From Ralstonia soli (GTDB taxonomy: Bacteria; Pseudomonadota; Gammaproteobacteria; Burkholderiales; Burkholderiaceae), in assembly GCF_023955655.1 (NCBI RefSeq), contig NZ_JAMXHT010000005.1, forward strand, positions 311,462-375,461: DNA of 64,000 nt, given 5' to 3'. Positions 16,096 through 23,774 of the stretch are shown here, in pieces. The notes under the pieces were generated by a model that worked only from the letters and a program-made list of their open reading frames with translations, had not been told where the DNA came from and made no database searches. The translations under genes and the position numbers were made by a program. The first letter of the stretch is position 1. Every line of letters begins with the position of its first letter.

Positions 16096-17820
16096 TCAGG
16101 CTGCCTGGGGGATGCGCAGGTGCGCGTAGGAATCGGTACCGCGTACATCGACGGGGATGACGTAGGGTTCGACGGCTTGCTTGCGGCTGGCCATCGCGCC
16201 GCGCGCGTCCTTGACCAGGCGCGTGTGGCAGAACCAGTTGGCGTCGTCGCGCTCGGGGTAATCCACGCGGTGGTGGTAGAGGCCCCAGCGGCTCTCGGTG
16301 CGGAAGAGCGAGGCGCGTGCTGCCATCTCCGCGCAGTCGCGGATGAAGCTGACTTCCATCGCGCGCATCAACTCGTGCGGGTTGCGTGCGTGCAGGTGCG
16401 TGATGTCTTCGGCAATCTCGTCGAAGCGGCGCAGGCCGATTTCCATCTTGCGTGTGACCTTCGGCGGTTGCAGGTAGTCGTTCACCATGCGGCGCAGCTT
16501 GTATTCCACCTGCGCGGGAGCGAGGCCATGATCACGTTGCAGCGGCGCGAAGATGCGCGCGCGCTCGCGTTCGATCTGCTCACTATCGATGCGTGCTTCG
16601 CCATGCCGGCCGGCGATGTAGTCCGCCGCGTTCTGCCCGGCAAACCAACCATAGGTGAACGCGCCCAGCATGTAGTTGTGCGGCACGGCGGCCATGTCGC
16701 CAGCGGAGTAGAGGCCCGGCACCGTGGTCTCCGCCCGCGCATTCACGTACACGCCCGATGCGCTGTGTCCGCTGCAGAAGCCGATCTCGGAGATGTGCAT
16801 CTCCACCATCTGCGTGCGGTAATCGGTGCCGCGCCCGGCGTGGAAGCGGCCGCGGCTTGGGCGCTCGTTGGTGTGCAGGATGGTCTCGATGGTCTGGATG
16901 GTTTCTTCGGCCAGGTGGTCGAGCTTGAGGAACACTGGCCCCTTGCCACCCTGTAGTTCCTGGTAGAACTCCCACATCATCTGGCCGCTCCAGTAGTCGC
17001 ACTGGATGAAGCGCTCGCCGCGCGCGTTGGCGGTGTAGCCGCCCAGTGGGCCGGTCACGTAGGCGCAGGCGGGGCCGTTGTAATCCTTGATGAGCGGGTT
17101 GATCTGAAAGCATTCCAGGTTGGCGAGTTCCGCACCGGCGTGATACGCCATCGCATAGCCGTCGCCCGCGTTGGTGGGGTTCTCATACGTGCCCATCAGA
17201 TAGCCCGATGATGGCAGCCCGAGCCGCCCGGCCGCACCGCAGCTCAGCACCACGGCCTTTGCGCGCACCACCAGGAAATCCGCCGTACGGCAATCGAAGC
17301 CGAGCACGCCGCACGCTGCGCCATCGGCATCGGTCAGCACGCGCGTGACGACGATGCGGTTGGTGATCTCCACCCGCGCGCGCTTGAGCTGTCGATACAG
17401 GACTTTCTTGATGTCGTGCCCCTCCGGCATCGGCAGCACGTAGCTGCCCATGTGGTGCACCTTCTTGACGGCGTAGTCGCCCGTCTCGTCCTTTTCGAAC
17501 TTTACGCCCCAGCGGTCGAGCTGCTCGATGGTGGCAAAGCTGTGCTGCGCATACGCATACACGGCCGATTGATCGACGATGCCGTCATTGGCCAGCGTGA
17601 TCTCGCGCGTGTATTGCTCGGGCGTGGCATGGCCGGGAATGACCGCGTTGTTCAGCCCGTCCATGCCCATCGAGATGGCGCCGCTGCGCTTGACGTGGGC
17701 CTTGTCGATCAGCAGCACGCGCAGCGCGGAGTTGCGCTCCTTCGCCTTGATGGCGGCCATGGGGCCGGCTGTGCCGCCACCCACGATGACGAGGTCGTAT
17801 TCCAATTCCAGCGTGTTCAT
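16096..17820 (-). CDS. AprA-like FAD-dependent oxidoreductase (fumarate reductase/APS reductase superfamily)
   Basis: A 574-residue flavoprotein with the N-terminal dinucleotide-binding motif VIVGGGTAGPMAAIKAK, a GLYSAGD segment near residue 365 that closes the FAD site, and a helical C-terminal domain with FRTESRWGLYHHRVDYPERDD, close to that of adenylylsulfate reductase alpha subunits. It is annotated in many genomes as succinate dehydrogenase/fumarate reductase flavoprotein, but the ferredoxin partner and the lack of membrane subunits favour the AprA branch. The true substrate is unknown. The start codon overlaps the GntR stop (ATGA), so one operon is likely. Confidence 0.85.
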   Translation of the reverse strand: MNTLELEYDLVIVGGGTAGPMAAIKAKERNSALRVLLIDKAHVKRSGAISMGMDGLNNAVIPGHATPEQYTREITLANDGIVDQSAVYAYAQHSFATIEQLDRWGVKFEKDETGDYAVKKVHHMGSYVLPMPEGHDIKKVLYRQLKRARVEITNRIVVTRVLTDADGAACGVLGFDCRTADFLVVRAKAVVLSCGAAGRLGLPSSGYLMGTYENPTNAGDGYAMAYHAGAELANLECFQINPLIKDYNGPACAYVTGPLGGYTANARGERFIQCDYWSGQMMWEFYQELQGGKGPVFLKLDHLAEETIQTIETILHTNERPSRGRFHAGRGTDYRTQMVEMHISEIGFCSGHSASGVYVNARAETTVPGLYSAGDMAAVPHNYMLGAFTYGWFAGQNAADYIAGRHGEARIDSEQIERERARIFAPLQRDHGLAPAQVEYKLRRMVNDYLQPPKVTRKMEIGLRRFDEIAEDITHLHARNPHELMRAMEVSFIRDCAEMAARASLFRTESRWGLYHHRVDYPERDDANWFCHTRLVKDARGAMASRKQAVEPYVIPVDVRGTDSYAHLRIPQAA

Positions 17821-18605
17821 ACGGTGTCCTGCAAGGGGAGGATGGATTGCGAGGCGGCAGCCACTTGCCGGTCCAGCCGCAGCCGGTACTGGAAGGCGTC
17901 GCCGCGGAAATACAGGCGTTCAAAGTCGATGGGCGTGCCGTGGGCGTCGTGCGTCAGGCGCTCCACGCGCAGCAGTGGCGCGCCTGCGCCGGTATCCAGC
18001 GCGGCGGCGGTGGCGTGATCCGCCAACGCGGCATCGATGGCCAGCGTGGCGTGCCCGAGCGCCACACCGGCGTCCTGCTCCAGCACGAGAAACACATCGC
18101 GCGTGGCCAGGTCGGCGCGGGCGACGATGTTGCCGAGCGCTTCCGGCAGCCACGTCACCTCGAATGACACAGGCGATTGATCAAGCAGCCGCACCCGATG
18201 CAACTCCGCAACCGGCGCACCGGGCGCCAGTTGCAGCGCCTGGGCGACATCGGTGGGGGCCGGCACCGTTCCCAGCCGCAGCACGCGGTTGCGGATCGCG
18301 TGACCGTGCGCGGACATCGCTTCGGCAAAACCTTGCAGCGCCGTCACGTTCTGGAAGGCCTTCGGCAGGCTCACGAACGTGCCCTTGCCGTGGCGGCGGA
18401 AGATCAGCCCCTCGTTCTGCAGATCGGCCAGTGCCTGGCGCACGGTGATGCGGCTGGCGCCGAACTGCGCGCACATGGCAGCTTCGGAAGGCAGCAAGGA
18501 CGCTGGCGCGTACTGCCCGCTGAGGATGCCCTCGCGCAACGCGCCCTTGATCCGCTCATAGAGTGGCGGGGCCGGCAGGCGTGGGGAGGAGAGGGACGTC
18601 GTCAT
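17817..18605 (-). CDS. GntR-family (HutC/UTRA) transcriptional regulator
   Basis: A 262-residue regulator with an N-terminal winged helix-turn-helix (YERIKGALREGILSGQYAPASLLPSEAAMCAQFGASRITVRQALADLQNEGLIFRRHGKGTFV, residues 15-77) and a C-terminal UTRA ligand-binding domain (about 95-255, with VAELHRVRLLDQSPVSFEVTWLP). It heads the operon with the AprA-like, ferredoxin, HEAT and DUF971 genes, and probably controls it in response to a small effector. It faces the MarR-GNAT gene across a 160-base gap. Confidence 0.9.
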   Translation of the reverse strand: MTTSLSSPRLPAPPLYERIKGALREGILSGQYAPASLLPSEAAMCAQFGASRITVRQALADLQNEGLIFRRHGKGTFVSLPKAFQNVTALQGFAEAMSAHGHAIRNRVLRLGTVPAPTDVAQALQLAPGAPVAELHRVRLLDQSPVSFEVTWLPEALGNIVARADLATRDVFLVLEQDAGVALGHATLAIDAALADHATAAALDTGAGAPLLRVERLTHDAHGTPIDFERLYFRGDAFQYRLRLDRQVAAASQSILPLQDTV

Positions 18606-18706
18606 CTGGGTGCGAACTCGTCATAACAAGTGCGCCCAGTCTAAAAAGCTGGCGATTGCAGGGGAACGAAGCTTTTTCGATATGGTTCTGCGGATTTCTT
18701 TGGTGC

Positions 18707-18735
18707 TTGAAAAGGTTGTTGCGTGCAACTATATT
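18707..18735 (+). promoter_or_regulatory. Sigma-70 promoter for the MarR-GNAT gene
   Basis: TTGAAA (18707-18712) and TATATT (18730-18735) are separated by exactly 17 bases, close to the ideal sigma-70 promoter. Two inverted repeats overlap it: one fills the spacer and one covers the expected start point. Confidence 0.75.
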
Positions 18736-18751
18736 GGTTGCTCGGTGCAAC
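18718..18751. promoter_or_regulatory. Two inverted repeats, candidate MarR operators
   Basis: GTTGC-GT-GCAAC (18718-18729) is a perfect palindrome inside the promoter spacer, and GTTGC-TCGGT-GCAAC (18737-18751) is a second dyad with the same half-sites just after the -10 box. TTGC/GCAA half-sites are typical of MarR-family operators, so the MarR domain encoded 15 bases downstream probably represses its own gene here. Confidence 0.7.
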
Positions 18752-18765
18752 TTGATGGGGCTGGC

Positions 18766-19764
18766 ATGGATTTCATCGAAGCGCCCGCGCAATCGCGGGA
18801 GCAAACCATCCGCGAGCTGCGGGAGGTCTCGCGCAAGCTCGTTCGCGAACTCGGCTTCATGCGCAACACGCTGGCGGAAAGCGATCTGCCGCCGTCGGCC
18901 GTGCACGCGGTTCTGGAGATTGCCGCTGCGCCCGGTATCGCCGCGCGTGATCTGTCCGAGCTGTTGCGCTTGGACAAATCCAGCACCAGCCGCCAGGTCA
19001 CCCGGCTGGAATCGGCGGGGCTCATCGAGCGCCGCGCGTGCAATGACGACGGCCGATCTTCCGAACTGTACCTGACCAAGGCCGGCCAGCAACTGCGGCG
19101 CAAGATCGATGCGTTCGCGTCTGACCAGGTATCGAATGCGCTGCGCCACCTCACGCCGGCGGATCAGCAGCGGCTGGTGGCATCGCTATCGCAGTACGTG
19201 AGCGCGCTGGCGGATGACAACGATCACAAGCCGCCGCAAAACGCCGTCGCCACCGCTGACCCGGGCCCGCAGATCGTGCAGGGCTACGTGCCCGGCTGCA
19301 TTGGCGACATCGTCAGCCTGCACGGGCGGTTCTACGCAGAGCACTGGGGGTTTGGGGTGTTCTTCGAGCGCCGCGTCGCGAAGGAGCTGGCGGACTTTGC
19401 GCAATCCCTGCCCGACGCCAACAAGGCACTGTGGCTGTGCGTCGAGAATGGTCGCTGCCTCGCATCGCTGGCCATCGACGGCAACTCCCACTATCGTGCT
19501 GCACATCTGCGCTGGTTCATCGTGGACGATTCCCTGCGCGGCACCGGCGTCGGACGCAAGCTCATGTCGGAAGCCATGCGTTTTGTCGACGCACACTTTG
19601 ACGAAACCTACCTGAACACCTTCAAGGGCCTGGATGCCGCCCGCCACCTGTATGAGTCGTTCGGCTTCGTGCTTACGCGGGAAGAAGAGGGTACGCAGTG
19701 GGGCAGCGCTGTGACCGAACAGCAGTTCCGCCGTCGCTCACACGTGCAAGGAGACCGCTCGTGA
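18766..19764 (+). CDS. MarR-GNAT fusion: MarR-type regulator with C-terminal N-acetyltransferase
   Basis: This 332-residue protein joins a MarR winged helix (residues 10-140: GIAARDLSELLRLDKSSTSRQVTRLESAGLIERRACNDDGRSSELYLT) to a GNAT acetyltransferase domain (about 165-325), where LRWFIVDDSLRGTGVGRKLMSEAMRFVD is the acetyl-CoA binding loop with the R-G-T-G-x-G-x-x-L core. Such fusions are known, but their acetyl acceptors are mostly not. It starts at 18766 behind a promoter with two dyads. Its stop overlaps the GTG start of the arylamine N-acetyltransferase gene (GTGA), so two acetyl-CoA-dependent enzymes are co-expressed. Confidence 0.88.
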   Translation: MDFIEAPAQSREQTIRELREVSRKLVRELGFMRNTLAESDLPPSAVHAVLEIAAAPGIAARDLSELLRLDKSSTSRQVTRLESAGLIERRACNDDGRSSELYLTKAGQQLRRKIDAFASDQVSNALRHLTPADQQRLVASLSQYVSALADDNDHKPPQNAVATADPGPQIVQGYVPGCIGDIVSLHGRFYAEHWGFGVFFERRVAKELADFAQSLPDANKALWLCVENGRCLASLAIDGNSHYRAAHLRWFIVDDSLRGTGVGRKLMSEAMRFVDAHFDETYLNTFKGLDAARHLYESFGFVLTREEEGTQWGSAVTEQQFRRRSHVQGDRS

Positions 19765-20573
19765 CAGATTCCATCAACCTGGACGCCTACTTCAATCGCA
19801 TCCAGTGGGGCGGCAGCACGCGCCCGACCTACGACACGCTTGCGCAGTTGCTCCACGCGCACATGCGGCACATCCCCTTCGAGAACCTCGACGTGCTGCT
19901 CGGGCGCGGCATTCGGATCGATCTGGACAGCGTGCAGAAAAAGCTCGTGCACGCGCGCCGCGGCGGCTACTGCTTCGAGCATGCGACGCTGTTTGCGGCG
20001 GTGCTGGAGCAGCTCGGTTTCCAGCCGGTCCGCCACTCGTCGCGCGTGATCATCCTGACGCCGCGCACCGAAGCACCGCGCACGCACATGTTCCTGACGG
20101 TGCCGCTGCCCGAAGGCACGTTCGTCGTCGACCCCGGCTTTGGCGGGCTGGCGCCCCGCGTGCCGGTGCCGCTCATCGACGGTGAGTCGGCAAACATTGA
20201 TGAGGAAACGCACTGGATGGTGCGCGATGAAGGCCGATGGGTGTTGCGCGCGCAGGTGATGAGCGACACACCGGTCAACGCGTGGGTGACGTCGATGGAG
20301 CAGGACTACCCCATCGATTTCGAAATGGCGAATCACTACACGTCGACGTATCCGGCCTCGCCGTTCATGAACCGCATCCTGATGCGCGCACTGACCGACG
20401 AGGGCCGCGTGACGGTCATGAACCGCGATGCCACGATCTGGCGCGGCGGCACGCCCCGCAAGTTCGAGCTGGAAGACCGCCGCGCGCTGCGGGGGCTGCT
20501 GGCGGAGTACTTCGGCATCGACCTCCCGGAAGTCGAGCACATGCGCGTGCCCGGCGTTCCGGAGTGGGCGTAA
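19761..20573 (+). CDS. nat: Arylamine N-acetyltransferase
   Basis: This cytoplasmic enzyme transfers acetyl from acetyl-CoA to aromatic amines and hydrazines. The catalytic triad is visible: Cys71 in RRGGYCFEH, His109 in RTHMFLTV and Asp124 in VVDPGFGG, numbering from the GTG start. The N-terminal helical segment holds HIPFENLDVLLGR, another family signature. The start is the GTG at 19761, chosen because AAGGAG lies just upstream and it overlaps the preceding stop; length 270 residues. Coupling to a MarR-GNAT gene suggests it answers to an aromatic or drug-like signal. Confidence 0.93.
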   Translation: MTDSINLDAYFNRIQWGGSTRPTYDTLAQLLHAHMRHIPFENLDVLLGRGIRIDLDSVQKKLVHARRGGYCFEHATLFAAVLEQLGFQPVRHSSRVIILTPRTEAPRTHMFLTVPLPEGTFVVDPGFGGLAPRVPVPLIDGESANIDEETHWMVRDEGRWVLRAQVMSDTPVNAWVTSMEQDYPIDFEMANHYTSTYPASPFMNRILMRALTDEGRVTVMNRDATIWRGGTPRKFELEDRRALRGLLAEYFGIDLPEVEHMRVPGVPEWA

Positions 20574-20597
20574 TCAAAAGTAAGTCAGCAACGCAAA

Positions 20598-21614
20598 TCA
20601 GCCATTGCGGAACAGGAAGCTGTAACCGTTGAGCGCCGGCACGCCGCCCAGGTGCGCATACAGCACGCGCGAGCCGGCCGGAATGTCGCCGCGGCGGATC
20701 AGGTCGATCATGCCCTGCATCGATTTGCCCTCGTACACCGGGTCCGTCAGCATGCCTTCAGCGCGGGCGCACAGGCGGATGGCGTCGAGCGTTTCTTGCG
20801 ACGGCACGCCGTATTCCGGATACGCATAGCGCGTGTCGAGCACCACGTCGGCCTCGGTAATGTCGCGGCCCAGGTCCACCTTGTCGGCGGTCTGCCGCGC
20901 AATGCGCAGGATCTGCTCGCGCGTCTGATCCGGCTTGGCTGAGGCATCGATGCCGATCACGCGGTCTGCGCGCCCATCGGCTGCAAAGCCCACCACCATG
21001 CCCGCCTGCGTGCTGCCCGTGACCGAGCACACGACGATGTAATCGAACTGGAAGCCGAGCGCCTTCTCCTGCTCGCGCACTTCCTCTGCAAAGCCCACAA
21101 AGCCCAGACCGCCCAGCGGGTGGTCCGACGCACCGGCGGGAATCGCATACGGCTTGCCGCCCGCGCGGCGCACGTCTTCCAGTGCCTGCTCCCAGCTCTG
21201 CTTGAACTCGATGCCGAAGCCCGCATCCACCAGCCGCACGTCCGCACCCATGATGCGCGAGAGCTGGATGTTGCCCACGCGGTCGTACACGCTGTCGAAC
21301 CAGTTCACCCAGTTCTCCTGCACCGTCACGCAGCGCATGCCCAGATGCGCCGCCACCGCCGCCACCTGCCGCGTGTGGTTCGACTGGATGCCGCCAATGG
21401 TGACCAGCGTGTCGCAGCCCTGCGCCAGCGCCTCCGGAATCAGGTACTCCAGCTTGCGTGTCTTGTTGCCGCCAAAGGCCAGGCCGCTGTTGCAGTCCTC
21501 CCGCTTGGCGTAGATCTCCACCTTGCCACCCAGTTGGGCGGAGAGGCGCGGCAACGCCTGGATGGGCGTCGGCCCGAAGGTGAGCGGATGACGGGGAAAG
21601 CGCTGCAGATTCAT
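20598..21614 (-). CDS. acdS: 1-aminocyclopropane-1-carboxylate (ACC) deaminase
   Basis: This PLP enzyme cleaves ACC, the plant ethylene precursor, to 2-oxobutyrate and ammonia, lowering plant ethylene around the bacterium. At 338 residues it has the standard length. The PLP lysine is Lys51 ([12 protein letters not shown]), and the residues that separate true ACC deaminases from D-cysteine desulfhydrases, Glu295 (VYEGKSMQG) and Leu322 ([10 protein letters not shown]), are both present. It is divergent from the Lrp-type gene that regulates it in related bacteria. Confidence 0.95.
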   Translation of the reverse strand: MNLQRFPRHPLTFGPTPIQALPRLSAQLGGKVEIYAKREDCNSGLAFGGNKTRKLEYLIPEALAQGCDTLVTIGGIQSNHTRQVAAVAAHLGMRCVTVQENWVNWFDSVYDRVGNIQLSRIMGADVRLVDAGFGIEFKQSWEQALEDVRRAGGKPYAIPAGASDHPLGGLGFVGFAEEVREQEKALGFQFDYIVVCSVTGSTQAGMVVGFAADGRADRVIGIDASAKPDQTREQILRIARQTADKVDLGRDITEADVVLDTRYAYPEYGVPSQETLDAIRLCARAEGMLTDPVYEGKSMQGMIDLIRRGDIPAGSRVLYAHLGGVPALNGYSFLFRNG

Positions 21615-21753
21615 GGGCGAGCTCCGGTTGGATCGATGCCCACCATGCTAGGGAAGAACGCACGAAACAGGGTTGTGAAGATTCATCTATTGGCGCATCA
21701 TGGCACGCAGAATTAGGTACGCTGGTATCTGAAATTGTGCGAAAGTGAATTTT

Positions 21754-22305
21754 ATGGCAACAAAATTGCGTACAAGAGCCAAAGCGGCCCCCGCATCTGC
21801 CAGAGTGGCAACCAACGCGAAAACCAAAGCCGCCGCCAACCCGCCGCCCGAGCTTGATCGCACAGACAAGGCCATCCTGCGCGCCCTGCAGAAAGACGCG
21901 TCCATCAGCAACGTCACGCTGGCCAAGCGCGTGAACCTGAGCCCGGCCGCGTGCCTGCGTCGGGTGGAGCGGCTCAAGGCCACAGGGGTGATCCGGGGGG
22001 TGGTCGCGCTGCTCGATCCGCAGACGCTGGGGGCGGGCACGGTGGTGCTGATCGGCGTGGTGCTCGACCGCTCCACGCCGGAGTCCTTCGCCGCCTTTGA
22101 AAAGGCCGCGCAGAACATCTCCGGCTGCATGGAGTGCCACCTGGTGACGGGGGAGTTTGATTACTTCCTGCTGATCCGCACGCGGGATTCAGAGAGCTTT
22201 ACGCGGTTGCATGCGGAGCAGTTGTTGTATCTGCCGGGGGTGCGGCAGGTGCGGTCGTTTATGGGGTTGAAGGAGGTGGTTAGTCGGACGGAAGTGGTGG
22301 TGTGA
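21754..22305 (+). CDS. acdR: Lrp/AsnC-family regulator of ACC deaminase
   Basis: A 183-residue leucine-responsive-type regulator. The first 30 residues are a basic Ala/Lys tail; residues 33-85 form the helix-turn-helix (LDRTDKAILRALQKDASISNVTLAKRVNLSPAACLRRVERLKATGVIRG); and the C-terminal RAM ligand domain includes GCMECHLVTGEFDYFLLIRTRD. An in-frame GTG at 21745 is an alternative start. Its position back to back with acdS identifies it as AcdR, which activates acdS when ACC is present. The last ~100 bases have a lower density of G/C third positions than the rest. Confidence 0.9.
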   Translation: MATKLRTRAKAAPASARVATNAKTKAAANPPPELDRTDKAILRALQKDASISNVTLAKRVNLSPAACLRRVERLKATGVIRGVVALLDPQTLGAGTVVLIGVVLDRSTPESFAAFEKAAQNISGCMECHLVTGEFDYFLLIRTRDSESFTRLHAEQLLYLPGVRQVRSFMGLKEVVSRTEVVV

Positions 22306-22326
22306 TCGTCTTCTAACGGCTTGCTT

Positions 22327-22580
22327 ATGTTCCCTGCGCGGGCGAACCCGATGCTTTGACCAGAATGACAGGACATTCCGCCCGCGCAACAACGCGATTG
22401 GCCACAGACCCCAACACGGCATCGACGAATGCACCACGCCCGTGTGAACCCATGACAATCGCCCCAGCCTGAACCGACCGGCTGTATTGAACAATGCGTT
22501 CCGGAGCGAAACCAACCAGTCCATGCGTTTCCAGTTGATGCTAGGTGGCAATGTCGGTATAGCGCGCTATGGCCGCCTAG
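22327..22580 (-). pseudogene. Broken copy of a universal stress protein gene
   Basis: On the minus strand this stretch encodes the C-terminal half of a UspA protein (ETHGLVGFAPERIVQYSRSVQAGAIVMGSHGRGAF...ECPVILVK) followed by a different tail and a TAA. The 178 bases at 22354-22531 are identical to part of the intact usp gene at 26857-27333. Just upstream about 60 bases are missing compared with the intact gene, after which weak similarity (TGATGC.AGGTGGCAATGTCGG) resumes and fades. No start codon or N-terminal half remains. Confidence 0.8.
22354..22531. repeat. 178-bp perfect direct repeat, left copy
   Basis: All 178 bases are identical, base for base, to 26910-27087. The left flank differs immediately and the right flank diverges after GCGTTTC. 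The two copies bracket the three-gene ABC exporter. Confidence 0.95.
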
Positions 22581-22604
22581 TGAAAGAGTCGCCGTTCAGG
22601 CAGC

Positions 22605-23774
22605 CTATTTCAGAGGGCGGACGTTCATGCTGTCGCCTAGCGTAGTTGGAGGATAAATGACTACAGTGTCGCGATCCTGGAGCCCGTCGAGTATCTGCGC
22701 TTCTTCCGCATTCCGCTGTCCGATCTGGATGATTCGCTGCATGGCTTTCCCATTCTCGACGATAAATGCGCACCAGTGCTCACCGCAACGGAATAGCGCG
22801 CCGATCGGTAGCTTCAGTGCGTCGGGCCGTTCCCAGATGACGATGCGGCCTTGCACGTGATACCCATCATTCAATCTTCCAGGTGGATCTACAAGATCCG
22901 CGACAATATGGACGCGCTGTTCTTCGACTCCGAGCGCTGACACCTTGGTAAACGCCCCCGGGCCCACTGTTCGCACTGTAGCGTTGACTGCCAAAGGACC
23001 ACCCCACTCCACTACCAATACGCGCATGCCGGGACTGACCTTGACCGCATCGGTCGATAGCACGTCTACGACGAGTTCATAGCGGGAGGTGTCGGCCAGA
23101 AGCATGAGAGCCGTGCCTGCAAGTACCACGCGCTCACTTTGTTGTTCGATGCGCAACAGCACTGTGTTGGCCGGGGCGCGAACTTCAACAGGTTGCCCGG
23201 CTTCCAACGCCTTCAGATTTGCCATTGCGACGCGAACGTCGGCTGCGGCCGATGTCTCCCTTGCGCGCGCTGCGGCGAGGTCGCTGGCACTCGAGGCAGA
23301 CATAGTGCGCATCTGCTCCACTTCCTGTCTTGACATGGCACCGGTGCTCAGGAGCATCTCGCCTCGGTCCATGTTTCGCCGCGCTTGCTCGTAGTCCGCC
23401 CGGGCGTGAGCAGCTCGCGCCTGTGCCTCACGAAAGATCGCTTCAGCCGCGTCAACACGGGCCCGTTGGGCAGCTCGCTCCCCCGGCGTCATCGGCACCG
23501 GTACCAAGACGGCGATCACCTGGCCGCCCTTAATCTGATCGCCCTCATGCAGTTCAACGCGAAGCAGTCGGCCGGCGATCGGCGCAGTGATGATGTAGCG
23601 ATCATGCGCACGAATTTCTCCATCTTCGTCAATCGTGACTTGAAGTGGCCCACGTGTGATGCGTCCAGTGTCCACTGTGGCGGGAGTAGGCCAGAGCGCG
23701 TACGTGAGCGCCAATGCGAGCACTAACACAGCACTTGCAAGAGCGAGCGTCTTTCGCAGGGCACCACGCTTCAT
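22605..23774 (-). CDS. HlyD-family periplasmic adaptor of ABC exporter
   Basis: A 389-residue membrane-fusion protein. It has an N-terminal membrane anchor (residues 8-28), a lipoyl half-motif (APIAGRLLRVELHEGDQIKGGQVIAVL), a helical hairpin rich in Ala, Arg and Glu (about 95-200), the second lipoyl half (PVEVRAPANTVLLRIEQQSERVVLAGTAL) and a beta-barrel region ending with GDSMNVRPLK. It links an inner-membrane exporter to an outer-membrane channel. The start ATG overlaps the stop of the permease gene, so ATPase, permease and adaptor form one operon. No outer-membrane factor is in this operon. Confidence 0.88.
   Translation of the reverse strand: MKRGALRKTLALASAVLVLALALTYALWPTPATVDTGRITRGPLQVTIDEDGEIRAHDRYIITAPIAGRLLRVELHEGDQIKGGQVIAVLVPVPMTPGERAAQRARVDAAEAIFREAQARAAHARADYEQARRNMDRGEMLLSTGAMSRQEVEQMRTMSASSASDLAAARARETSAAADVRVAMANLKALEAGQPVEVRAPANTVLLRIEQQSERVVLAGTALMLLADTSRYELVVDVLSTDAVKVSPGMRVLVVEWGGPLAVNATVRTVGPGAFTKVSALGVEEQRVHIVADLVDPPGRLNDGYHVQGRIVIWERPDALKLPIGALFRCGEHWCAFIVENGKAMQRIIQIGQRNAEEAQILDGLQDRDTVVIYPPTTLGDSMNVRPLK

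Noticed and set aside
16096-17820. Succinate dehydrogenase flavoprotein subunit
   Set aside because: No membrane-anchor or iron-sulfur subunits of Sdh type are nearby; the ferredoxin partner and the ESRWGLYHHRVDYP segment point to the AprA branch.
18718-18751. Integron attC-like sites (GTTGC...GCAAC)
   Set aside because: The short dyads lie in a promoter, lack the larger attC structure, and no integrase or cassette array is nearby; a MarR operator fits better.
20598-21614. D-cysteine desulfhydrase
   Set aside because: Glu295 and Leu322, which distinguish ACC deaminase from desulfhydrases, are both present, and acdR is next to it.
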